Below are positions 10,671 to 22,058 of a stretch of DNA of 64,000 bases, one piece after another. The notes under the pieces were generated by a model. The model made no database searches, had not been told where the DNA came from, and saw only the letters and a list, made by a program, of their open reading frames with translations. The translations under genes and the position numbers were made by a program. Numbering within the stretch: the first letter of the stretch is position 1; the number at the start of each line of letters is the position of its first letter. Origin of the DNA: Letharia columbiana (taxonomy: Eukaryota > Ascomycota > Lecanoromycetes > Lecanorales > Parmeliaceae); contig NW_023501113.1 of assembly GCF_014066305.1 (NCBI RefSeq), positions 150,767 to 214,766 on the forward strand, read 5' to 3'.

Positions 10671-13639
10671 ATTAATCTAAATCTAATAATTATTATTAAT
10701 CTATTTATTAAGACTTAGAAATTAGAAAATCTTAGAAGTAAATATAATTTAATAAATATACGCTTATTAATTTTAAAAAGCTATATATTATTTATTATTA
10801 TTATAATAAGATTTTAATTTAATTATTTATAAATTACGAAATAAGCGATATAATAGTATATATTAAATTTAAGAGATATATTAAGAAATCTAATTTAAGT
10901 AATTTATAATAAATAAATCTAGTTAATAATTATAAAAATTAGATATATTTCTAAATTAGATAATATAAATTATTAATAAATAAAATAATAAATAAAATAT
11001 CTAGCTTACTATTTACTCTAGAAAAGATAATATTAAAATTCTCTTATAATATTAGAAGATTAAAAGTTTATACGCGAAGACTTTTCGAAATAATTTCGTT
11101 ATTAAATTATAAATATTAATATTTTATTTATAATTATTAATAATTCTAAGATATTATAATTTTTATATTATTTTAACTTTAATATATAATTAAAGTTAAT
11201 ATTTATTATAAAGAATTAATTAATAAAAAAAGCTATAGAGCTAGAGATAAGATTATTAAAAAATTTATTAATTAATAATATTAAACTCTATTTAACTCTA
11301 AATTATTAATTATTTTATAATTATTAATTATTTATAATAATTCTAATCTTTTTTATTAATATTAATTAATAATAATATAAGATTCTTATAGATTTCGAGT
11401 ATATTAAAGATAAATATATTAATTAAAAACTTATAAATATTATTAATTTAATTCTTATAGAATATAAGATTTAAATTTATATATTTAAACTTATAATTAA
11501 TAATATTAATAATAATAATATACTCTTTAATAATTTAATTATTTATCTTTTTATTTTTATAGTAAAGAATTCGCTTAATATTAGAGAATTTAAGTTTTTA
11601 AATTATTTATAATATATTCTCTATATAGCGTATATTATTTAATTAATTTTAAAAGAACTTCTAGATAATATTAGAGTTATTTTAATAAATAAGAAATTTT
11701 AAAGAAATTAAAATAATAAAGAAGATAAGAATTAAATTTAAGTAAATATAATTAACTTATTAATAACTCTAATAAAGATATAATATTTCTTATTATTATT
11801 CTAGTTATTATATTATTAATTATATTAAAATTCGAAAAATTATTATATATATTAATACTAGTAATTAATATAAAAAAATTCTTTTTATATTATAAATTAA
11901 ATAACTTTAAAATAAAAACGTTTTAATATTAAATAAATATTAACTTTTTAAAAAAAAGTAATATTATTAAAGATATTCTTTTAAGCTTTTTTAGAATATT
12001 AAGACTCGCTAAGATTTAATTTATTAGATATTAATTCGCGCTCTACTTCTTTATATTAATATTATATACTTCTTAAAAAATAAATTAACTATTTATTTAA
12101 AATTAAATAATAAAAAATAATTATAAATAGAAATTATAATCTAGACGTTTAAATAATTTTTAATTAATTTCTAATAGATTTAATATTTAATTTAGCTTAT
12201 TAAATCTTTTTATAAATTTATAAAATTAATAAATAGAGGAAAGAAGGCTATAATTTATTATATTTTTAATATTTATAATTATCTATTTAATTATATAGAT
12301 AAAAAGCTTAGAAAATTAAGAAGAAAGAGAATTTCTTAGAAAAAAGAACTTCTTAAAACTTTTAAAATAGTTTATAAAAAATTAACTATCTATTATAATC
12401 GAACTTAATTAGATTTAAACTATCTATATAAATAAACTACGCTTTTATATTTAAATTATAATAATATAAAATTAAAAAAATTAAATTAAAAGATTAATAT
12501 TAAAAAGAAGTTATAAATAAAGATTTACTAAAAAACGCTTAAAAGAATATTTTAAAATTATTAAAATATTAATATAAGTAGTTAATTATAAAGAGTTAAG
12601 CGAATAAATTAATTAAATAAAAATACGCTTAATTAAATAATAAAATTTAAGATTAAGAATTTAAATAATAAGAATAAATATAATTAGCTTTAATAATATA
12701 GAAGAAATAATAAATTTTCTAATTATTATTCTAATTATAATTTTACTTTTAATTTTTATAAAGCTTCTTTTAATAATTTAGTAAATCTTTTAATTCTAAA
12801 ATAATAGAAAGAATTTAAAGTCTAAATATATTATAATTACTTAAATAATTTATAATATTCTTTATTCTCTCAGCGGAGGCTATTATATATAAGCGGTATT
12901 TCTTAATAACTAAAAGATATTATAATACTTAAAAATATTATTTATTAGCGATATTTTATATTTTAATAATAATTCTTTATACGAAGTATTAAGAAAATAA
13001 GCTTAAATAGATTAGATTTAATTTTAAAGAAGATTTTAATATATCGAATTAGATTAAAAGAGCTAATAATATTTTATATAAAAACTTAATTAATATTTAT
13101 AATAATTATATTAATAAAGATAATAAGCTTATAAAAAGTATTTCGATAAATTTAATATTTATAAATTTATTAAAATATATTATTAATACTCTATAATATA
13201 TAGAGAAATAATTAATAGATTTATAATTAAGGAGAATTAATAATAATAGATTTAATTTTAATAAAGAGATTTAGAGTAACTTAAAAAGCGAATTTATTTA
13301 TAAATAATTAATAAGTTTAATTAGATAGAGATAAATTTAAAGTATTTAAAAGAATTAAGATAAAGTAGAATAAAAGAGTAAAATAAAGTTTAAGAGAAGA
13401 ATAAATATAAAGTTTATTAAGCTTATTTAACGCGTTAAGATAAATATATAAATAAAAATAATTATAGAATTATATTTTTATAATATTTAAAGATTTAAAA
13501 TTTAGAATATTCTTTTATATTATAATTTTAAAAAGAAGAATAGAGATATTTATAATTCTAATTATTATTCTAATTATTATTATTAATAAAAAGATAAATA
13601 GCTATATTAAATTACTCTTTATATTCCCTCTCTCTTAAT

Positions 13640-13900
13640 AAAGAAAAATAAATATATTCTATATATCTTAATCGAATTATTCTATAAATATAGAAATCTT
13701 AATCGAGATATCTTATATATATATTATTTTATAATATAATATTATAGATATATTATATCGTAAAATATATCGCTAAGATCTCGAATTTATATTAAAAAAA
13801 TAATATAATATTTAACTCTATTTATATTATATTCGAGTACGATATAATATTACTTAATATAAAATATTCTATAAAATATATTATATCTTTTCGACTAGTA
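13640..13900. mobile_element. Single arm of a foldback element (copy C), RIP-mutated
   Basis: The sequence from AAATATAGAAATCTTAATCG to TTTTCGACTAGTA follows, base for base with C to T and G to A changes, the right arms of the two foldback elements at 43.4-43.66 kb and 46.43-46.65 kb, including the terminal CCGGCCAGTA (here TCGACTAGTA). No opposite arm is recognisable on the left. Confidence 0.6.
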
Positions 13901-15205
13901 TATATAGATATTAATATCTAAGTTTAGAATCTAGATATTAAGATTAATATATATATTATTTATTATAAGATAAATTTACTTACTAATCTCATTTATCGCG
14001 TTTTCGATATTAATTTCTTTAAGAGTATCGAAAATGTCGTTTAGTAATATTTAAAAGAATCTATTAATAAGATTTATAGATATTTAATTTTCGATATTAG
14101 ACATTTTTTCTTTTAGAACGACTATATTCTTAGAACTTCGTATATAATTCTCTTTAAGTAATTCGATTTCTTCGCTTATAGTATCTTTTTAATAAGTTAG
14201 TTAATATATAAGAAGATAGTTAATTTTATCTTATTCTAAAGATATATTTAAATTTAGAGCTATAAAGTAATTATAATTTTCTAATAACTCTATAATAAAA
14301 ATAGTAATTACGTTATTATTATTAAATATAACTATATTATTAAGCGAGATAGTATTAAAACTATTAATAATAGTTATAAGACTATTATTATTAAATATAA
14401 CACCTTTAAATAGAAAAATCTAAACTCTCTTCTTCTTAAAAGTAAACTTATTCTTCTTACTTAACTTCTCTTTATTTTCGAATCTTTCTAGACTAATAGT
14501 CTAAGAATAATCTTTAATAAAAGTCTCTAAAGTAAGAATAAAATAGGTTATATCTTAAAGAAAGTTTATTTAAACATTTTTTAGCGTCGAGGAAAATACT
14601 TTATCGTTTATAATTATAACTACGACTATTTCATTTAGCTTTATTTTACATTTAAAGTTATTTTCGAATTCGACGTTACTTAAGCGTCTAGATTATTTAG
14701 AATATCTATTATTCTATAAACGTTATTTTAAATACGTCTTTTTATACTTAATTTTATTATAGTTCTAGATATCGTATACAAAATATCTCTCTCTTAAAAT
14801 TCTTTATTCTCGTATTATAAAGGTATCGCGATTTACGAAGCGATTTTCATTTATAAGAAAATTACGAAATTTAGATTTCATAGAGTAGTTTTCTCGAAAA
14901 TCTAATTTTAGAAAGTTAAAGAATTTAAATATAAGTAATTAAGTAATTATATAATCTAGTTTCTCGAATTTAATATCGATATTATAAAGTAAATAATATT
15001 ATATCGTAAAATCTTTATATATTAAATATTCTCTAAGTTCTCGAATAATTTTATTAATTATTATAGAATCGTTATAGTAATCTCTAGTCTTTAGAATATC
15101 TTACTTAATATTCTCGATTATATTAATATAATTCTAAGCTTATTAATAGCGAATAACGTAAATACTATTAAACTAGTTTTTCGCTATCTTATATATATAT
15201 ATCTA

Positions 15206-15380
15206 TAATATTATTAATATATATAAAAGAATAAGATAGAGTTAAGCTTAAAAATCTTAAATTTATATATATAGTTAATTATTAATTCGAGTTCGCTACG
15301 CTCTTTAATTAGATCGACTAAGTTATCGCGAATAAATAAATTAATATTCGTAATTATTAAAATCTCGCCCTCTTACGCCT
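15206..15380. repeat. RIP-mutated copy of the repeat end seen at 2055
   Basis: TATATATAAAAGAATAAGAT followed by an AAATCTTAAATTTATATATA-like stretch parallels 2055-2180 and 33376-33500. It is one of three copies of the same element terminus. Confidence 0.55.
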
Positions 15381-15645
15381 TTCTTATTAAAAAAAAAAAT
15401 ATATTTAATATATATTTTTTTTTTTTAAAATTTTAAAACGCTATTTATACATTTCGAATTTTTAAGAATTCTAAAATTTAGTCTTATAATTATTAAAGCG
15501 TAAGGAATTCAAATATCGCTTACTAAAGTTCGCTTATTAAAGATCGCTTATTAAAGATCGCTTATCTACTTACTCGATAGCCCGTATTAAAAAAAAATAT
15601 GAATTTAATTTATAGATCTTTACTCGTATCTAATAATAAGATAAT

Positions 15646-16235
15646 AGAGACTATTAAAGTTACTTCTACTTATAAAATAAGTTACTTATTTACTTCTATA
15701 ATTCTATTTTAGCTCTATAATAAGTAGAAAAAATAACTTCTAAGTTACTTCTCTAAAGAAGTAATAATACTCTATAAGCTATCTTACTTATTTTATATTC
15801 TATTATACGCTCTAGAGTAGTCTTTTATATATATAACACGCTATTATAATTAAGCTTAATTCTATAGACGTTATAATTAGAAAGAAGTCTAAATACGCTC
15901 TAAGAGAGTCTTCTTAAAGAAAGCTATTCTATAAGAGATCTTCGTTAAAGTAAAGATAAAAGTTATAATAACTACGCTAAGATACTATCGTTATAATAGC
16001 TTTAAGAGATATTTTCTATAACTATAAATTACTATTAAAAGATATTCTTCGATTGTTTTTATTCGCTAAGGTTCTATATCGAATATAGTTAATACGATAT
16101 TATTACTACGAGACTATTTAAAAGAAAGAAGAAATAGTTATTATTTATAAGTCGAAATAGATAAGATACTATTAAAGAACTAGTAGCTTATTATATTTCT
16201 ATTTATTATAAGTAGAAGTAACTTTAATAGCCTCT
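15646..16235. mobile_element. 590-bp TIR element, complete copy 1
   Basis: The left end AGAGACTATTAAAGTTACTT is mirrored by the right end, whose reverse complement is AGAGGCTATTAAAGTTACTT. The inverted repeat runs about 29 bp to TACTTATAA. The element is flanked by AAT on both sides. Three further copies exist: 40130-41167 (reverse, interrupted), 41214-46770 (interrupted twice) and a fragment at 26896-27090. No coding capacity is visible, so it is MITE-like. This uninterrupted copy serves as the empty-site reference for the nested insertions. Confidence 0.7.
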
Positions 16236-16720
16236 AATTATAGACTCGTTTTAAAACTTCGAATAACTTTAACTAGTCTTAAAGAGATAAATATATCTAG
16301 ATTATAAGTAAAGCCATTATAGTAGCGATAATTTTACGATCTTTATTATATTTATTAAAGATAAATTTATATAAAGTTATTCGACTTACGAAGTCGAGAC
16401 TATCGAAATATAACTTTCATATATCTCAGCTATTATATTTTTTAGTTATCTAATTTTATACTATATTTAAAATCTAGCCTCGAAGAGATTTTAGAGAATT
16501 AATTCGTTCGTTCTATACATTACATATCTAATATTCTAATAGATTATAAGCTCGATCTATAGAATATATAGACTAAGTCGCTATAATATTAGCTTTCTAT
16601 AAGACTAATTTAGATAATAGAGTTATAACTACGTCGTCGTATCGTTATAAAGAATCCTCGTCGTTATAAAGAACCCTCGTTATTATAAAGAACCCTCGTC
16701 GTCGTAAAGAACCCTCGTTG
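16236..16720. repeat. RIP-mutated repeat copy and short GTCGTTATAAAGAACCC array
   Basis: 16410-16540 is a mutated copy of 17394-17530. 16625-16720 holds about four imperfect copies of a GTCGTTATAAAGAACCCTC unit at the edge of a GC-balanced island. Confidence 0.6.
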
Positions 16721-17530
16721 GAATAAAAACTTGTCCCTAATGGGCGAGCTGATACTCTTTCTCTCTTTTTTTTAGAGTTTTTTGAGATTTAATAAGGCCG
16801 GCGGGATAATGAAATAGTGCAAGAGGAACGTCGCGAAGGACTACAGATAATGGAGACACGTGCCAGTGTGATATACAAGTTCTATGTGAAATGACTATAT
16901 TACTTCGAGGTGAAGTATTACGTCTTATTATACTCTAGAGACATATCATATTACCTCAGAAAGGGGTGTTACGTCAAGAAGACGTGTTACCTAGAAGGGA
17001 TGTCAAATGTTATATCAGAAAGACGTATTACACCAGGATGGTGTGTGTTACAGCTGGAATGGCCTATTGTTACGGCTGAAATAACCTATTAATACGGCTG
17101 AAATAACCTATTATTACAGCTGGAATGGCCTATTGTTACGGCTGAAATGACTATTGTTATTACGGCTGAAATGGCCTGTTTGTTAAGACTGAAATAGCCT
17201 ATCGTTAAGGCTGGAATAGCCTGTTTGTTAAGGCTGGAATGGCCTATTTTATCGAAGGCTGGAATGGCCTATTGCTGTCGAAGGCTGGAATGGCCTGTTG
17301 CTGTTTTTAAGGCTGGAATGGCCTTTATCGTTGATGGGAGTTGTGTATAGCTTTATTTCTTGTTGGGTGGACTGGGAGCGTGGCTGCAGGGGAGTGTCGA
17401 AATGTGGCTCCCGCGCATCCCAGCCACCATGTTTTCCAGCCACCTGATTTTGTACTGTATTTAGGACCTGGCCCCGGGAGGTTTTGGAGAATCAATCCGT
17501 TCGTTCTCCCCCATACCTGATATTCTAACA
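16721..17530. repeat. GC-balanced repeat island with 22-27-bp minisatellite
   Basis: From about 17040 to 17330 the unit GGCTGGAATGGCCTATTGTT recurs about ten times with spacing variation. Upstream, shorter TTAC-containing units (16900-17040) look like diverged relatives. The distal 17394-17530 part is the unmutated counterpart of 16410-16540. No convincing gene is present; the small frames follow the repeat. It may be the untranslated end of a retroelement that arrived after the surrounding RIP. Confidence 0.6.
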
Positions 17531-18115
17531 GAGACTCTTCTTTTACTCGATCGAGTCTTTAATAGCTTACTAAATAAAATCGTTTATTTCCTCCGAGTTT
17601 AAGATTATTCGAGTTCTATATTTACTCTTATCGTTACTATCGATAGACTTAGTTATATTCTCTTACGCGTTTTCGAGATTATAGTCTTTAGAATTCGGGT
17701 ATATAACGATAGTATAAATATTATTAAGTATATTCTAAATATCTTTTCCGAGAGCGGCGACTTTGAATTAGCGTTTTTATACGCGAGCGTTTCTTTTATT
17801 CTAAAGCTAATTATAATTAAATAACTCTATTTTTTATTTTTTATTATAGATCTCGATTTCTTATTATAGATTTAAGCTCTTTAATACTTAGCTTCTCGTC
17901 GAGAGTATAAAGAATATTTATATAAATTTATTATATCTAATTAATCTCTTAATAAAGAGCGTAGTAATTTATAATTTACGTAATAAAAGCTAACTACTTA
18001 TAATCTATTAAATAAATAAGATATAGAATTAATCTATCTATCGAGGTAGGAACCTCGCTATATAGACGTATATATATTCCTACATATAAAGAGATAATAC
18101 TAATCGTATTGACTC
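17531..18115. repeat. RIP-degraded AT-rich block, boundary to gene island
   Basis: CA/TG-depleted sequence ends sharply at about 18118, where CCGGTCATTCCATTCCGG begins. No gene is seen. Confidence 0.65.
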
Positions 18116-18455
18116 TTTAATCCGGTCATTCCATTCCGGATGCATCCATACGGATGCGGTGAGGTGTGAAGAGTCCTTTGTCCAACAGGTTTCACTTGCT
18201 TGAGGCCCACATGCACAAGGAAACATGCTGTTACCTTGCGCACTGCTCCCGGTTCCTATGGTGCCGGGTTCGTAGTTCCAGGTCTAGCAGTTCGTACGGT
18301 GAGCGCAGAGAGGAAGGGTCCATTCGCTTCGAAGACCTTCCAAGTAGCTGTCTGCCGTTGCCGTCGCCGATGTTAGCTACCACCTGCTAGCTAGCTACAT
18401 CATCGTATGTACCCAAAGCAGGCGTACTTATTATAATCCCTTTAGCGCGATAAGC
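18116..18455. other. Boundary sequence 3' of a truncated gene
   Basis: Composition is normal. A 74-aa plus-strand frame exists but shows no family resemblance. This interval is where the missing 3' half of the minus-strand pseudogene should lie. I see no continuation of it. Confidence 0.35.
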
Positions 18456-19133
18456 CTAGGCCGAAGCTTTGGTGATGTTCGCGGGGGTGATACCTTGGTC
18501 GACGAGACTGTCATAGCCGTAACGCTTGTTTAAGTGACCGCTGTTGCGATCAAAGTTGTTGAGGTAGTAGACATCGCCGTCTGCGCAGTATTTGGAGGAT
18601 TTGGGGCTGATTGTGTCGGCGGCGCATTTACTACCAGCAGCATCGTCACTAAGATCTGCGAAGGATACATAAGTGGCGTAGCCACGCCAGACTTTGTTCA
18701 TGCCACGGGAAAGGAATCGACAGTCCATGCGTCGACTGCGTCTGAGTTGGATATGTCTGTGGGCTGGAGTAAGAAGCCTCCTGTGAGCATGTTCCTGGGT
18801 CACCGTTCAACCTTGATTGCCTCAATTACACGTGAGCGTACTAGATGGAATTTGAGTCTTACATCAAAATGCTCGCACCTGCGGCGTCCAGAACATGTTA
18901 TCATTAGTATCCTGGAGTACTGTAGACACAGTGTTTTGCAATGCTACCAGTATAGTTTGCAAAGCACCGGTCGCAATGTCCGGACTCACGGTCCCAGAGT
19001 CCAATTTGCTCCAGATACCACTAGCGGCACCGACGACCGCTCCGGAGAGGAGGCCGTACAAGGCACCAACATCTTCTGGCGGTACTGGATGAACGGCGGA
19101 AGCAGGCCTACCAAACCCAATCCCTTTCGGCAA
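18456..19133 (-). pseudogene. Truncated, frameshifted paralog of the secreted protein at 53812-56609
   Basis: Minus-strand pieces in three frames line up with the middle of the 724-aa secreted protein. 19133-18890 encodes a Gly/Ala-rich hydrophobic stretch (GALYGLLSGAVVGAASGIWS) like residues about 247-285 of that protein. 18790-18701 encodes MLTGGFLLQPTDISNSDAVD, parallel to its LFTGGFWVQSDYTQGLETG. 18697-18456 encodes RGYATYVSFADLSDD and SKYCADGDVYYLNNF. An in-frame TGA at 18698-18700 and a one-base shift separate the last two pieces. The signal peptide and the Cys-rich C-terminal half are missing, and the locus stops near the AT-rich boundary. Such proteins may belong to a fungal DUF family (I think DUF7872, unverified). 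Confidence 0.55.
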
Positions 19134-19459
19134 AGGTATGAGTATTACGGCAAGGGTAAGATTCGGTCTTGCGTGGTAGTGCTTGAAGCAATAGTACCTA
19201 CCTTAGTAGTGACAGAGCCGTATACCCCCTCGAGCCCCTCTCTAATCAAGCTAGCATCCGCGCGGAAGACTCGATTAAGGGGGATCTGTGCCTAGTAGAC
19301 TTAGGGGTATACGCCTAGTGGACAGGGGGTATACGCCTAAGGCCAGCCTTTAATAAGCGGCTGGTATGGCTAGATCAGGCTGAAGAAATAAACAGCTAGT
19401 AATCAGGCTAGTGCTAGCATGGCTCTACGGTCTTGGCATTTGCGCATGTTTACTATGAT

Positions 19460-19833
19460 TTTAGGGATGCGTAATGACTGACATTTGACCCCTATGACAA
19501 CAGTCATCTGACGGTCATAGGCTGACATCCCTTTGATATGACATATGATACGCTAGGTTACTTTCTCAGCTACCACCAGGCTTCTTAGGTACGGTAATAA
19601 GAATTATCTTAGCGCCCAGATACCCACTAGTTAAAGCCCTATTAAGATAACTAAGCAGAAAATTTCTCTAGAATTTACGTGAAATATCTTAACGCGTAGG
19701 TGTACCGTTAAATATACCGTCAATTATACAGTATAGTATTTTTGCCATGCGGTCATTTGGCTTGCTATGACAGTCAATTGACGAGAGAGGTCTGACGTGA
19801 CGTTACGTGTCATATGACAAATTCGCATCCCTG
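19460..19833. mobile_element. hAT-type MITE (374 bp)
   Basis: The left end TTTAGGGATGCG and the right end CGCATCCCTG are short terminal inverted repeats around AGGGATGCG. The element is bracketed by a perfect 8-bp direct repeat ACTATGAT (19452-19459 and 19834-19841), the duplication length of the hAT superfamily. Internal TGTCAT/ATGACA palindromes are frequent near both ends. There is no coding capacity, so it needs a transposase from elsewhere. It lies just upstream of the truncated minus-strand gene. Confidence 0.75.
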
Positions 19834-19841
19834 ACTATGAT

Positions 19842-21960
19842 CTCATGAGAAGCTCAGGGACATCACGCAGACATTGCAGCTTCCCTATGCCTACCACATC
19901 ATTGCTGTTTCGATATCGAAATGATAGCTGATTTATGCAGCACCCTCAAATCCTACTTCTTCTCGCCCACAATTTCCTTCTTTCTCACAGCAGAAACGTC
20001 GTACTTCGCGCGAAAACGCCTCCAATTCGAAGGAGAGTGATGATGGAAAAGCCTTCATAAGACAGTGAGAACTAAGAGGCATGTGGCTCACGCGGGGGTA
20101 TGAAGGCGTTGTGGGCCAGTCATGGAGATCACAAAGCCATGATTGTAATCAAGGATTAAAAGGCAGTGGGGTAAACAGAGACTTGGTGTTCAAGGTTTAC
20201 CTGTTTGATTATTTTATGAAGTGTTGTGTGTGGGCTAGATATATGGCAAAAGGACGCTAATACCTTGACACACCACATATGGCCATATGACCATTGCCAC
20301 CTGACACACGTTCAACGCTTGATGAAGGATTCCAGGCGCGCCGTAGGCTGCCAGCTCTCAAGGTAATTGCACAGCCCTCATCTCATTTGAGAGGATACTC
20401 CTTTTCAAAAAGCGATCGTCGATAATAGTACCGCCGCAATCACATCCACAACCTAAATAAAGGTTGCCTGTTTGTCAACAGGCCATGTCCTGATCAGCAT
20501 GATTTATTGTCGCCTCATTCCTCCTGTTCCTGCGTCTTATCAGCTTGACAGCGGGTAAAAGGCACCACATGACGCCACGCTGCTTCTGCTTCCGCTCCTG
20601 TTTCTGTTTCTGCTTCTGCTTCTGCTTCTGCATCTGCTTCTGCTTCCGCTCCTGCATACTCATCTGGGCACTTTTCATTATTTGCTCGCGCTTGCATAAA
20701 TTAGCGGCGTAGTGGCATCGCCGCGTTGCTGACTGTACTAAGTGAAAAAGAAAAGGAAAAAAAAACACGGGATCCCCATGGATGCCCACCATTACATCAG
20801 ATTTCCTCCATCCACAAAGTCAGCAATCATGCAGGAGATACAACATAAAAGCTATTTCTTGACAAATCCCGCAGCCCGACGGCCTGGTCAGCCGTGCATT
20901 CGGGTTCGGTCTTAGAACACATTTTACCGAGACAAACGATGGTGACTAGGTCTAGACCGTCAACCGGGAATGCGCTGCCGTTCACTCTACTTTCTGAAGG
21001 TTATTACGCTTGTTGAGTCACGTCGTTTTCAATTGGTGTCATTTCAGCGTCTTAAGGGGATGTGACAAATGGCTGGATAGAGACCTGGTCGGATGAATGG
21101 CTACCATTATGGGTAACATCGAGCATTGTCCGAGATCCTCGAGTTCGTCGCTGCAGGTCAGCATGCTATGCGTGGTACTGGCTGGCCGGGATATCCGCTG
21201 ATCCTGTGTCTGCCACCAGAAACCTCTAGTCACGATGAAATGATGTATGATCGTCAATTTCGGCCAAAGTCTTCGAATCACAACTTGTCCAAGACCAGAT
21301 TCTCGTTTCATATCCAGGGTAGCATCAGCTTGCGGTTCCTTTGGGGTTTTCTTTCGGGGAATTTATCCGAGCTTCTTGCATACACCATCTCTTCAGCCTT
21401 GTCTCTACGGTTGGCAAGGCTTGCATCCTGGTCTACATGCAGTCCATGGTTCACTCTCGTTTGTTTGTTTTGATCCATTTGGTATACATGAAAACCATTG
21501 AAAGCGTCAACTTCGTTGAATTTGATTGATACTCGGTATGGCTATTGTCACCAGTTCTCGAAGACACCTGGTAGGCTTCTAATAGTCAAATGCTACCTCA
21601 AAAAGCCCGCCCACTGCGGGATACACCATGATCAGAATTTCTGCTCGGGTGCACCTGTTGCCCAACTTATCTCCGGGCTTATTTTCTTCTTCCAAGCCCC
21701 CCGAGCGAGCCTATCAAAGCCTGCCAATTCATGGGGTCTGGCGGCGAACGGACGATAGGCTATTAGTGGGCCTGTATTATTCTCACGTTCTCGATCTACC
21801 GATCTTACTAGTCGCCAATGAGCTGACGATCAACTATATCCGAGGCTAGCAGTGTTTACTGTCAGCTCCGCTCGCCAAATTGGTATGAACTGGGAATACG
21901 AGGGATTTTATGGGCATGGAAAGCGGTGTCGAGAAGGGTCGAGACAGCCTGAGAATAATC
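19842..21960. other. Intergenic region, no supported gene
   Basis: Composition is normal. It contains a CTGCTT/CTTCTG hexamer microsatellite at about 20578-20655, which generates artificial E/A- and K/Q-rich minus-strand frames. The frames at 21126-21850 overlap one another and show no domain. I found no tRNA. The last part is the promoter of the multicopper oxidase. Confidence 0.4.
20578..20655. repeat. CTGCTT hexanucleotide microsatellite
   Basis: A pure pyrimidine-strand run of TTCTGC/TTCCGC units. It explains the low-complexity frames on the minus strand (AEAEAE, KQKQKQ), which should not be called genes. Confidence 0.8.
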
Positions 21961-21968
21961 GCTGCAAC

Positions 21969-21980
21969 TTATATAAAAGG
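21969..21980 (+). promoter_or_regulatory. TATA box of the multicopper oxidase gene
   Basis: TTATATAAAAGG lies 79-90 bp upstream of the ATG at 22059, in a pyrimidine-rich leader. The position and sequence fit a fungal core promoter. No conserved iron-regulator GATA site was examined in depth. Confidence 0.5.
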
Positions 21981-22058
21981 GAGCAAACGCTCGTTATCTT
22001 CCAGGTCCATACTGTCAGCCTTCTACGAGGGTACACTATTTTATCCTGACTCACTACC

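Larger units (their letters stand above)
10671..15645. repeat. RIP-degraded AT-rich block
   Basis: This is AT-rich relic DNA without usable frames. Recognisable pieces are the foldback-element arm at about 13640-13900, a 15206-15380 segment matching the repeat end at 2055, and an A/T homopolymer patch at about 15390-15425. Confidence 0.7.

Noticed and set aside
18534..19295. Plus-strand frame of 253 codons
   Set aside because: It lies opposite the minus-strand pseudogene pieces, which align with a known paralog in this window. The plus frame shows no family features, so it is a shadow.
20475..20792. Minus frames rich in KQ or AE
   Set aside because: Artefact of the CTGCTT microsatellite at 20578-20655.
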